Shown here: positions 8,824-15,288 of the stretch, one piece after another | Position numbering within the stretch: position 1 is the stretch's first letter | How the letters are laid out: each line of letters begins with the position of its first letter | NCBI GenBank assembly: GCA_964626565.1 | Contig: CAZVFX010000150.1 | Location: 1-15,457, forward strand | Reading direction: 5' to 3' | Source: CAZVFX01 sp964626565 | GTDB taxonomy: Bacteria; Myxococcota_A; UBA9042; CAIXZC01 | Length of the DNA stretch: 15,457 nt | Program-made: the position numbers and the translations under genes | The notes under the pieces: generated by a model | Database searches by the model: none | The model's input: only the letters and a program-made list of their open reading frames with translations | What the model was told of the DNA's origin: nothing

Positions 8824-11070
8824 TCATCCCACAAACCCGACCAGACGCTTGGTGCCGTTGGTGGTGGTTGCTTCTTCTTCCCTGGCGGCCTCTTCCAGCA
8901 GTTTGTGGGTGAGGCGGCCGGTGTTGTTGGCCGCGCGGAACGCGGCTTTGAAGACTGCGTTTTTGATGTGGCCACCGGCGATTGCAAAACTGCAGCCCAG
9001 AGCTGGAAAATCGATGGGACCATCAAGGGGCACGGTTGGCGGCAAAAGGCGCTGCCAGATGGCCGCGCGCTGGTGGGCATCGGGGAAGGGAAATTCGAGG
9101 CGATAGGTGAGGCGGCGGGTGAGGGCCTTGTCCAGGCGATCGGGCAGGTTGGTTGCCAACAACACAACGCCGTCATGCCGCTCGATAAGGGTGAGGAGGG
9201 TGTTGACGACAGAGTCGTCGTGGCGGGAAGCTCGGCCCTCGCCTCGCTCCATCAACAGGGTGTCCGCTTCGTCCAGGAACAGTACCGAACCCGCAGCGCG
9301 CGACTGGTGAAAGAGGCGGGCCAGGGCCTGCTCGGTCTCCCCCACCCACTTGGATACTACCGCGGGAATCGCCACCACCTGAAGGGGCTGGTTCAACTCG
9401 CACGCAATTGCCTCGGCACACAGAGTCTTGCCCGTCCCGGGCGGGCCATGGAACAGCGCGGAAACACCCTTGCCGTACGTCAAATGCGACCCTATTCCCC
9501 AGCGCTCCAGCACGGTGCGCCGGTTGCGGGCCGCGGCGATGAACTCAACGAGTTGAGTACGGAGCCGGTCGGGCAGGATGACGTCGTCGAGGCGGACGCG
9601 AGGCATGGCCAACGCGGAATCCGCGTCCAACGGCCGCCGAAGCTGGTCCAGGGCGGCCTTTTCAAGGTGCGCCATAGTGATGCAGGGCCCTGTGCCGTTG
9701 GTGTGTACGGCCTCGGCCACGGCCATGAGCACCGCATTCTTGATGTAGCCACCGGCCATTTCGAAACGATCGGCCAACACATCCAGATCCACGTCCGCGG
9801 CGATGGGAGCCTGCCGGGGCAGGTGCTTGCGCCAGATTTCCCGGCGGGAGTCGCGGTCGGGCTCAGGGAAGCGCACCTTGACCAGGATGCGGCGGTCCAG
9901 GGCCTGATCCAGTGTCTGGGGCAGGTTGGTGGCGAGTATTGCCACGCCCTCGAAGCGCTCCAGTTCGGTAAGCAGCAGCGTCATCAACGCATTGCCCATG
10001 GCTCGGTCCCCGAAGAGCAACTCGCATTCATCAAAGAAGAGCAACGCATCCTGCAGCCGGGCCTCCCGGAACAGACCGGGCAGGAAACGATCGGACTCTC
10101 GTTTTTCGAGGAACGTCGGAATATCCACGTTGAGGATGCGCTTGCCCATGCGGTGAGCGATGGCGTGCGCGGTCATGGTCTTGCCGGTACCCGGCTTGCC
10201 GTGAAACAACATGAGCACGCCCCGCCCGTAGCGAATAAGGTCGTCGAATCCCCAGTCACGTCTGCACTGCAGATACTGGTCGTGGCGCTCGACCACCGAC
10301 AGAATACGCTGCTTGTCCGCTTCCGGCATGACGACCTGGTCGAGTTCCACCTTGGGTTCCTCAACCGACGAGAACTCCATGAACTCCGCGGAGAGGGTTT
10401 CGTCGCCTACGAGATAGTTGAAGGTGCGATCGCAAAGCGTAATCTCCGCGATAAGCAGGTCTTTGGGATTGTCGTATCGATGCCCCATGTCGAGTCTGGC
10501 CAGGTCCCGGGAAAAGAGCATGGCTTTCGGACTGAAATGGTGTCTCAGACGGATGCGCTCCTCCATGGATTTCTCGCAAAAAGCAAAGACCACTTCCACT
10601 GCAATGCCGCTGGATGATTTCTCGGCATCGAGGGCCTCGAGGAGCTCTTCGTAGCGCCGGGAGAAGCAGGGTGCGGCAGATAGCAGAAGAATTGTGCGCT
10701 CGAAGTCGTCCAGGCCATGGCTGGCGCACAAGTGGTCGAGTGCCAGGCCGGTTCCCTGCTTCCTGGTTTCGCCCAATCGCAGGTCGATATCCGTGCGGCG
10801 CAACCGCTCTTGTTTGGCATGACGAGCGACCCTTGCCCGGACCATGCGGGGTGAAGGCGGCTCGTCCAGCAACCGTCCGCCGACATAATCGTCTGCATCT
10901 TCACCCGCCTCCAGCTTCCTCAGCAGCATTTCGTCCGCAATTCTGCGAGCCCGGGCCTCGATCCAGTCCAGCTCATCCTGAAGGTACTCCAGGTCGGACA
11001 GGTAGGGCCGGGCCGAAGCGGGGGGAACGGTGCGCTTTGTTGCTTTGCGATTGACTCTGGTTCGTGTCAT
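8824..11070 (-). CDS. Tandem double AAA+ ATPase
   Basis: This 748-residue protein has a helical N-terminal region followed by two AAA+ modules in one chain. D1 has Walker A GKPGTGKT (291-298), Walker B LLFFDECE (343-350), sensor 1 ATNLPQ (380-385) and arginines in LDRRI (391-395). D2 has Walker A GPPGTGKT (542-549), Walker B VLFLDEAD (596-603), sensor 1 ATNLPD (639-644) and arginines in LTRRL (650-654). D2 carries the FtsH/p97-like segment SKWVGETE (573-580), whereas D1 has a different sequence there (LEKRESDRF, 321-329). The segment LDHLCASHGLDDFERTILLL (111-130) resembles the N-terminal helices of stand-alone bacterial AAA+ ATPases of the remodelling/protease class. No protease or membrane segment is present. 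It probably forms a hexamer that threads or remodels a partner, perhaps the nuclease complex encoded next. The ATG at 11070 follows AGGAG. Confidence 0.9.
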   Translation of the reverse strand: MTRTRVNRKATKRTVPPASARPYLSDLEYLQDELDWIEARARRIADEMLLRKLEAGEDADDYVGGRLLDEPPSPRMVRARVARHAKQERLRRTDIDLRLGETRKQGTGLALDHLCASHGLDDFERTILLLSAAPCFSRRYEELLEALDAEKSSSGIAVEVVFAFCEKSMEERIRLRHHFSPKAMLFSRDLARLDMGHRYDNPKDLLIAEITLCDRTFNYLVGDETLSAEFMEFSSVEEPKVELDQVVMPEADKQRILSVVERHDQYLQCRRDWGFDDLIRYGRGVLMLFHGKPGTGKTMTAHAIAHRMGKRILNVDIPTFLEKRESDRFLPGLFREARLQDALLFFDECELLFGDRAMGNALMTLLLTELERFEGVAILATNLPQTLDQALDRRILVKVRFPEPDRDSRREIWRKHLPRQAPIAADVDLDVLADRFEMAGGYIKNAVLMAVAEAVHTNGTGPCITMAHLEKAALDQLRRPLDADSALAMPRVRLDDVILPDRLRTQLVEFIAAARNRRTVLERWGIGSHLTYGKGVSALFHGPPGTGKTLCAEAIACELNQPLQVVAIPAVVSKWVGETEQALARLFHQSRAAGSVLFLDEADTLLMERGEGRASRHDDSVVNTLLTLIERHDGVVLLATNLPDRLDKALTRRLTYRLEFPFPDAHQRAAIWQRLLPPTVPLDGPIDFPALGCSFAIAGGHIKNAVFKAAFRAANNTGRLTHKLLEEAAREEEATTTNGTKRLVGFVG

Positions 11071-11079
11071 GCGGTTCTC

Positions 11080-11700
11080 CTATAGTATGTAGTCCAGTAC
11101 GCGATGCTTCAACAGCCCGGAGCTGAGCAACACCGCAAAGATATGGCAACAGGGATAGCAGGAGTTTGCGCCGCCGGCGCGGAACTCGGCGCAGGTGCAG
11201 GTGTTTCGCCCGGTGGAGGAGTCAGGAACGGTCACGGTGACGGCCATGCCGGGGCCGCCGGCCACTTTGAAGCGGCGCTCCTTCCGGGAGTGCCGTGGCT
11301 CTCCAACGCTGGGGCGGCGGAGCAGCTCCCGGGCACCGGACAGGGCCTGGTCAAAGCGTCTTTGCCGACTATTGGAACCTGCCTCCGCCGGCGGTGCGGA
11401 AATGAGTCGAGAGGGGGGCAGAACCGGTGTTCCGTTCAGAAAGACAAACCCTATCTCGAACAGCTCGTCGATCCACTGCTCCCATTCCACCACCAGACGC
11501 CTGATTGTCCGGCCGGCATGGTAGCAGTAGAAACTGCGCGAATTGACCCGGGTGATGGTGAAGTTCTCACCGAAGAACTCGCTTCCGGTCTGGACGAAAT
11601 AGCCGTCGCCTTTGCGTGGCTTCCACGGGTGGCAGACAGGCGAAAAGGTGTATCTGCCGGCCTTCTTGTTGTTCCTGGGATGATGTTTATGCAGGTTCAT
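11080..11700 (-). CDS. SWIM zinc-finger protein (larger)
   Basis: This 206-residue protein has a C-terminal SWIM zinc finger, pattern C-x-C-x(n)-C-x-H. C168 and C170 lie in NTCTCAEF, and C184 and H186 lie in YPCCHIFAVLL. C181 is an extra nearby cysteine. SWIM fingers bind DNA or protein partners and recur beside MoxR and vWA genes in bacteria. The N-terminal half (KAGRYTFSPVCHPWKPRKGD, 13-32, then FYCYHAGRTIRRLVVEWEQW, 57-76) is not recognised. A basic stretch, RQRRF (112-116) and RHSRKERRFK (136-145), precedes the finger and could contact nucleic acid. The ATG at 11700 overlaps the vWA gene stop in ATGA. The TAG stop at 11080-11082 is part of the AGGAG ribosome-binding site of the double AAA+ gene, so the genes are coupled in translation. 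Cytoplasmic; no signal peptide seen. Confidence 0.8.
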   Translation of the reverse strand: MNLHKHHPRNNKKAGRYTFSPVCHPWKPRKGDGYFVQTGSEFFGENFTITRVNSRSFYCYHAGRTIRRLVVEWEQWIDELFEIGFVFLNGTPVLPPSRLISAPPAEAGSNSRQRRFDQALSGARELLRRPSVGEPRHSRKERRFKVAGGPGMAVTVTVPDSSTGRNTCTCAEFRAGGANSCYPCCHIFAVLLSSGLLKHRVLDYIL

Positions 11701-12962
11701 GCGTTCACCTCAATCACTCGACCCCACGGTGCGGGGCCGTGCTCTTGCGCCACGAGCCAGACCACCGGATAGGGCGGCCGGCGGTCAGGGAAATTGCTGT
11801 ACAAATCGGTGAGCCCGACGAACAGGTCAGGGCGGCTTCGGGATTGCCGGACCCAGTCAAAGACCGGGCGGTGGTCGGTTCCGCCACCGCCCCGAAAGCG
11901 GCCGGCCCGAAGGAACCGCTCGAGACGGTCGGGGCCAACCACTTCCTGCACTTCTGCATCGGCCACCACCAGGGTCATCTCCACGGCCTGTTCCCGGAGT
12001 CCCTGGAGCTCCTTGCCGACTGCCTCCAATTGGGGCTCTGTCATGCTGCCCGAAGTGTCGAGGGAAACCACAATATTGCCGGCCTGCTCCGAGTACAGGC
12101 CGGGTACCACCAGGCCTTCGTCGAGGTAGCGCTTGTTGGGGCGGCTGAGGCTGTAGTCGTCTTTGCACACGGCCTGGCCGGAGAACTGACGGAAGATGCG
12201 TTGCCACGGAACCACCGGTTTGTGCCGCAGGAGGATCTCCCGCACCAGGTCGCCCGGGATGTCGCCCGCTCTGTCCTGCTTCTCCCAGGTTTCCATGGCC
12301 CCGGCAATGCGTCCCAGAAGTTCGTCCCGTTGGTAGGTTGTAAGATTCTCGGGCAGGTGAATGTCGATTCCACCCCGGTGGTCGGTGAGGTTGGGGATGC
12401 GGAGGCCGTCCCCGTTTCCGTCGACTCGATCCGGCAGTTCCAGAGTAACGGAAACCGGGTCCGGCAGTTCTTCCGCTGCCAGGTATTCGTAAATGGCCTC
12501 AGCGATCATGCCGGTCCAGCGAAGGTCGAGGAGAATCTCCACCTTGCCGAGCCCCGGTACTTTGCCCGTAGGAGGAGCGTACAGCTTGGCCCGAGGACGA
12601 GCCGGATGCCCGATTGCCGCCACGATGCGGTTGATGGCATAGTCGGTGGCGCAATTCCACAGGTGGTGCGACCGTCCCTGCTGCCGGTCCTCGCTGGCAA
12701 AGAGCTGGTGGCCGACCTCATGGGCCAGTATGAAGCCGAACTGCGCACTTGTGAGGTGGCGGGTCAGCAGGGGATTGTACCAGATGTGCCGCACGCAGTC
12801 GGTAGCCGCGAAGGCCTCAAGGGACGGAGCCGGGACCAGCTTCACCTGGAGCAGGAGGTAGCCCCAGAAAGGATGCATCTCGAGCATCTGCATGCGTAGC
12901 GATGAGACCCGCGCCGCCTCCTCATCAATGATCTTATCCAGCTTGATCGCTTTTGCGCTCAT
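11697..12962 (-). CDS. vWA-domain protein with N-terminal metallopeptidase-like (DUF2201-type) region
   Basis: This 421-residue protein joins two parts. The N-terminal region has HEVGH (81-85) followed by WNCATDYAIN (102-111), the pattern of the putative metallopeptidase domain found in DUF2201-type vWA proteins. If it binds zinc, H81 and H85 are ligands and E82 the base, but activity is not established for this family. The C-terminal vWA domain has an intact MIDAS metal site: DTSGS (302-306), T362 in GGGGTD and D386 in GLTDLY. vWA proteins of this kind work as adaptors for MoxR-type ATPases (compare RavA/ViaA, NorQ/NorD, CbbQ/CbbO), and the MoxR gene lies directly upstream with an ATGA overlap. 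The ATG at 12962 is set by that overlap. No signal peptide or membrane segment is visible, so it should be cytoplasmic. The assignment is firm; the substrate is unknown. Confidence 0.87.
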   Translation of the reverse strand: MSAKAIKLDKIIDEEAARVSSLRMQMLEMHPFWGYLLLQVKLVPAPSLEAFAATDCVRHIWYNPLLTRHLTSAQFGFILAHEVGHQLFASEDRQQGRSHHLWNCATDYAINRIVAAIGHPARPRAKLYAPPTGKVPGLGKVEILLDLRWTGMIAEAIYEYLAAEELPDPVSVTLELPDRVDGNGDGLRIPNLTDHRGGIDIHLPENLTTYQRDELLGRIAGAMETWEKQDRAGDIPGDLVREILLRHKPVVPWQRIFRQFSGQAVCKDDYSLSRPNKRYLDEGLVVPGLYSEQAGNIVVSLDTSGSMTEPQLEAVGKELQGLREQAVEMTLVVADAEVQEVVGPDRLERFLRAGRFRGGGGTDHRPVFDWVRQSRSRPDLFVGLTDLYSNFPDRRPPYPVVWLVAQEHGPAPWGRVIEVNA

Positions 12963-14047
12963 TGGTACAGCCCCACATGAAGAGCCACGAGGTCGTCTGC
13001 CAGCAACCGATACTCGGGCACCGATTTGAGCCGCTCCAGCAAATCCGGGTGCCGCTTGAGCTGCCGGAGGAAAAGGAACACGTACTCAGGATCCAGGCCG
13101 GGAGAGCGGGCGAACGTAGCGACGTTGGGCAGGTGCTTGTCTTTGAGTTTCCCGTTGCTGTTGAGCCAGGCCGCGACCGCGAAGATCGCCGCGTAGATGA
13201 ACGATGGTTCGGAATGCTTGCCCTTGCGGAAATCCATGGGGAACCCTTTCTCGATGATCTTGCGTGCATTCACCCGCCTGTAGATGCGCAGGTAGTTGGA
13301 GAATTTCTCTGCGGCCTCGAATCCCAGGCAGGAGGCAAACAGCCGCTTGTGGGTCTCTTCCGGCGCCCCGGCAATGAGCCGGCTGGCCATCTCCCAGCTT
13401 CTGGGGGTGGCAAAGGCGTGGTCGCCGGTGTTTTCGTACAGTGCCTTGGCCCCGTGACGGCCGATGTACGCCAGGATTGATTCGTCGATTCCGGCCCCAG
13501 CACCCCATTCCATCCAGGCCCGGGAATCCACTCGCAAGGTGTAGTGCGAAAAGCGGTTGCAAAGCGCGGACGACAGGGAAGTGACAATCGCGTTGTCCTC
13601 CTCCAGGTTGCCGGCTGCCAGCACCACTGTTTGCGGATGAAAAACGAAGGGGCCGACGCGCTTTTCAAGTACAATCTGGTAGGCCGCTGCCTGGTGCAAA
13701 CGGGTCACCGCCGCGTTGATCTCATCCAGGAACACCAGGGTCGGACGTTCGCAGGCGCCGCGCACCCAATCAGGCGGAAAAAGGGCAAGCTCCTTGCGCC
13801 TTTTGTCCGGAAAGTAGACCCCCCCCAACTCCGCCGGGTCCCGCTGGGCCAGCCGGATGTCCACCAACGGCAGCTTCATCTGTGCGGCCAGTTCGGCGGC
13901 CAACGTGGATTTCCCTACTCCGGGATGTCCCCGTACCAGCACCGAGACGCCGGCTCTCAGGGTGTGTTCGACCAGTCCCTTGAGTTCCGGATAGCTGTAG
14001 CCCTCGATGTGCAATGACAATTCTCTCCTACTGCTTTTTGCCGCCAT
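12959..14047 (-). CDS. MoxR-type AAA+ ATPase
   Basis: This 362-residue protein has a complete MoxR/helix-2-insert-type AAA+ core: Walker A GHPGVGKS (40-47), Walker B TLVFLDEIN (103-111), sensor 1 VLAAGNLEED (142-151), an arginine finger in LCNRFSHY (R165) and sensor 2 in ATPRSWEMAS (R216). The segment DPAELGGVYFPD (70-81) is where MoxR proteins carry their substrate-loop insertions. MoxR ATPases form hexamers and, with a vWA partner, insert metals or remodel protein complexes. The vWA gene overlaps its stop codon here. Residues about 230-362 form an unrecognised, mostly helical extension. The ATG at 14047 follows AGGGGA, 21 bases after the small SWIM gene. E. coli YehL is a MoxR relative set among vWA (YehP) and SWIM (YehQ) genes, which is a partial parallel to this arrangement. 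Confidence 0.92.
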   Translation of the reverse strand: MAAKSSRRELSLHIEGYSYPELKGLVEHTLRAGVSVLVRGHPGVGKSTLAAELAAQMKLPLVDIRLAQRDPAELGGVYFPDKRRKELALFPPDWVRGACERPTLVFLDEINAAVTRLHQAAAYQIVLEKRVGPFVFHPQTVVLAAGNLEEDNAIVTSLSSALCNRFSHYTLRVDSRAWMEWGAGAGIDESILAYIGRHGAKALYENTGDHAFATPRSWEMASRLIAGAPEETHKRLFASCLGFEAAEKFSNYLRIYRRVNARKIIEKGFPMDFRKGKHSEPSFIYAAIFAVAAWLNSNGKLKDKHLPNVATFARSPGLDPEYVFLFLRQLKRHPDLLERLKSVPEYRLLADDLVALHVGLYQ

Positions 14048-14068
14048 TTCTTTCCCCTGTGCAAAGCC

Positions 14069-14386
14069 CTACAACAGCAATTCCAGCAACTGGTGCTGGA
14101 GGTCTTTCTCTTTGAGCAGAACCGCAATAATGTGCTTGCAGTAGCCCGCATTTTGCTTCCGAGCGAGGCGTCGGGCATCGGGACAGGTGCATGCGGGCGG
14201 CCATGCCCATTGAGGGCTGACCGTGACCACATAGTCTTCGTCGCCGCCTATCACCTCGACGCACACGGGCTCGTCCGGTATCGTGGTTTCGCAACGCTTC
14301 AGGCGATATCGTTTGAGCACGTCACCTGCCGCTCGCAGGAAGCGTTGATCTCTTGCCTTGATTTCCACGGTTACCGCAGTTGCCAT
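14069..14386 (-). CDS. Small SWIM zinc-finger protein
   Basis: This is the first gene of the array, 105 residues. The SWIM motif C-x-C-x(n)-C-x-H is formed by C66 and C68 (PPACTCPDARR) with C83 and H85 (AGYCKHIIAVLL). Residues 1-60 are predicted to be mostly beta strands (SVEV-like alternation in TVEIKARD and CVEVIGGDEDYVVTVS), typical of the short region that leads into SWIM fingers. The helix after the finger ends in a leucine-rich tail. It could be a DNA-binding or protein-docking subunit, and being first it might be made in excess. The ATG at 14386 follows GGGAGG by seven bases. It is not a truncated copy of the larger SWIM protein: the two share only the zinc-binding pattern and the short hydrophobic helix that follows it. 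Confidence 0.82.
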   Translation of the reverse strand: MATAVTVEIKARDQRFLRAAGDVLKRYRLKRCETTIPDEPVCVEVIGGDEDYVVTVSPQWAWPPACTCPDARRLARKQNAGYCKHIIAVLLKEKDLQHQLLELLL

Positions 14387-14843
14387 CTCGATACCTCCCT
14401 CGCACGTATTAACTACTCGCCGCTGCCAAATCGTAACAAGAAAAGTGCCCGTTCTCGTCGAGCGCCGCCGCTACTCCATTATCGTACTGGAGGGGGTAGG
14501 ACAGATGATGTCCCAGATCGGCAATTCGCTCAGCCGTGGCATGACTTGCGAGGCGATGCGACCGACGGGGTCCAAACACGCACGCTTGCGTGCTGCCGGA
14601 ATCGGGGCCGAGCGTGGAGGAGACACTTTCGACCGTCGCTGGCGGGGCGTGAAACCTCACACCGTTGATTGGGCACTTGTCGTCGTTTGGTATCTGCCTC
14701 ACCCCGCCAGAGTCGCAGTGAAAGTAGTCATCCGGAAGCAAGCCGGCCCCGGACCGTCGCTTGGCGACGGTTCCACTTACTGGCCTGCGTGGCTCGTGTT
14801 TGTGGGCGGCCTGGCGGCCGGCGCCGAGCTGCGGCTCTGCCGC
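14387..14843. other. Intergenic region upstream of the operon, probable promoter region
   Basis: No convincing gene lies in these 457 bases; the open frames have no recognisable protein character. The operon promoter is expected here on the minus strand. A weak candidate has TTGTTA (14434-14439) and TAGTTA (14410-14415) with an 18-base spacer, but its start point would almost touch the ribosome-binding site at 14394-14399. A GATAAT (14478-14483) has no good -35. Hairpins are visible at 14753-14771 (arms ACCGTCGC and GCGACGGT, loop TTG), 14807-14820 and 14831-14843. The last two follow directly on the WYL remnant. None is followed by a T-run, so they are not clear intrinsic terminators. Confidence 0.5.
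14753..14771. repeat. Perfect inverted repeat, 8-base arms, 3-base loop
   Basis: The arms ACCGTCGC and GCGACGGT flank TTG. The site lies between the end of the WYL remnant and the operon start. It could be an RNA hairpin or a regulator site. There is no T-run on either strand to make it a rho-independent terminator. Confidence 0.45.
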
Positions 14844-15107
14844 TTACCCGTAACCAGCCAGCGACTCAGCCAATTCCTTCTTCACCTGCTCCACCAGTTC
14901 CGGCGGGTCGAGGACTACGGCATCGGAACCCCAGGAAAGAACCCACCGCTTCACCTCAAAGAGGTGGTTGGTGGTGAACGAGAGGATGGCGCTGCCATCG
15001 GCCCGGTCCTTGATTTGCTGAGTCGGATGCCATTGCCGCTCTTTTGCGTACGGGGCCGCAGCACGGTTAAAGAGGATCCGCACGCGATACTCTTCGGTAC
15101 CGAACAT
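14844..15107 (-). pseudogene. 3' remnant of a WYL-family transcriptional regulator (C-terminal WCX part only)
   Basis: The 87 residues match the C-terminal extension of WYL-domain regulators. YRVRILFNRAAAPYAKE (residues 7-23), RQWHPTQQIK (24-33), DGSAILSF (37-44), RWVLSWGSDAVVLDP (54-68) and ELVEQVKKEL (70-79) follow the usual order. Full proteins are about 300 residues, with an N-terminal HTH and a WYL domain; both are missing here. The homology seems to run upstream of this ATG (SHFGI, to about 15122), so the ATG is not the native start. That frame is closed by TGA at 15159-15161. No WYL or HTH sequence was found in the other minus-strand frames up to the window edge. The gene therefore looks broken, although a sequencing or assembly fault is possible. 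WYL proteins often regulate defence loci, so it may be the decayed former regulator of the neighbouring operon. Confidence 0.7.
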
Positions 15108-15119
15108 GATGCCGAAATG

Positions 15120-15138
15120 ACTGCCCGCTACAGGCAGT
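15120..15138. repeat. Short hairpin at the break point of the WYL remnant
   Basis: The arms ACTGCC and GGCAGT (six bases each) flank a seven-base loop. The hairpin lies where recognisable WYL homology ends. I checked it as a tRNA arm and found no cloverleaf around it. Confidence 0.4.
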
Positions 15139-15228
15139 GAGAGTCGAACTCCATGTTTTCACACGAATGTCAGTCGCCGTAGAACCGCCCGAATATAAAG
15201 GGAACTGGTCGGCGGCTTTCGAGGCCTC

Positions 15229-15249
15229 AAAAAGGACCTGGTCCTTTTT
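15229..15249. repeat. Perfect palindrome, 10-base arms around one base
   Basis: The left arm AAAAAGGACC and right arm GGTCCTTTTT flank a single T. With the T-run at the end of the G+C stem it would look like a small bidirectional terminator, but a one-base loop cannot form as such. In RNA at least the inner G-C pairs would open. It could equally be a dispersed palindromic repeat or a protein-binding site. Confidence 0.5.
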
Positions 15250-15271
15250 AACAGAGAAACGGAGAGAGAAT

Positions 15272-15288
15272 CGGCCCGAATCGGGCCG
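15272..15288. repeat. Perfect palindrome, 8-base arms around one base
   Basis: The arms CGGCCCGA and TCGGGCCG flank a single A, 22 bases from the A/T-ended palindrome at 15229-15249. Its function is unknown. Confidence 0.4.

Larger units (their letters stand above)
127..14386 (-). other. Predicted eight-gene operon: SWIM, MoxR, vWA, SWIM, double AAA+, AddB-like, AddA-like, PD-(D/E)XK
   Basis: Eight minus-strand genes follow one another with no opposing gene. Three junctions (12959-12962, 11697-11700 and 5046-5049) are four-base ATGA overlaps, where the next start shares bases with the previous stop. A fourth junction leaves nine bases, and the TAG stop of the SWIM gene is part of the ribosome-binding site of the double AAA+ gene. 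The remaining gaps are 21, 106 and 57 bases. This spacing strongly suggests one transcript with translational coupling. The overlaps tie MoxR to vWA to SWIM to double AAA+, and AddB-like to AddA-like, so these sets are probably made in fixed proportions. The 106-base gap before the AddB-like gene is the likeliest place for an internal promoter. The content (four ATPase domains, two zinc fingers, three nuclease-like domains) suggests an ATP-driven machine acting on nucleic acid. Confidence 0.8.

Noticed and set aside
8636..8827. 63-codon minus-strand frame beginning in an ATGA overlap with the double AAA+ stop
   Set aside because: It overlaps the AddB-like gene by 82 bases, has a weak ribosome-binding site and no recognisable family. 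It is kept only as a possible translational coupler.
8638..10617. 659-codon plus-strand open frame opposite the double AAA+ gene
   Set aside because: It is exactly antisense to a gene with clear AAA+ motifs. Long shadow frames are expected in G+C-rich DNA, and the translation has no recognisable domain.
8824..11070. Contractile injection system AAA+ ATPase
   Set aside because: The N-terminal helices look similar, but there are no tail, sheath or baseplate genes in the window, and this protein has two AAA+ modules.
11697..14386. Magnesium/cobalt chelatase or nitric-oxide-reductase maturation (MoxR plus vWA)
   Set aside because: MoxR-vWA pairs do serve those enzymes, but no chelatase, reductase or Rubisco gene is present, and the neighbours are DNA helicase-nucleases and SWIM proteins.
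14409..14741. 110-codon minus-strand open frame upstream of the operon
   Set aside because: No recognisable motif, no good ribosome-binding site noticed, and the composition looks like translated non-coding DNA. A small unknown gene cannot be excluded fully.
14807..14843. Hairpins just after the WYL remnant as a rho-independent terminator
   Set aside because: The stems are short and no T-run follows on the minus strand.
14358..15140. 260-codon plus-strand open frame across the intergenic region and WYL remnant
   Set aside because: No domain is recognisable, the composition is unnatural, and it is antisense to two recognisable protein sequences (the small SWIM start and the WYL remnant).
15118..15165. 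tRNA-like GTTCGACTC sequence on the minus strand
   Set aside because: The stem beside the T-loop-like sequence pairs over only three bases, and no acceptor, D or anticodon arms fit around it.
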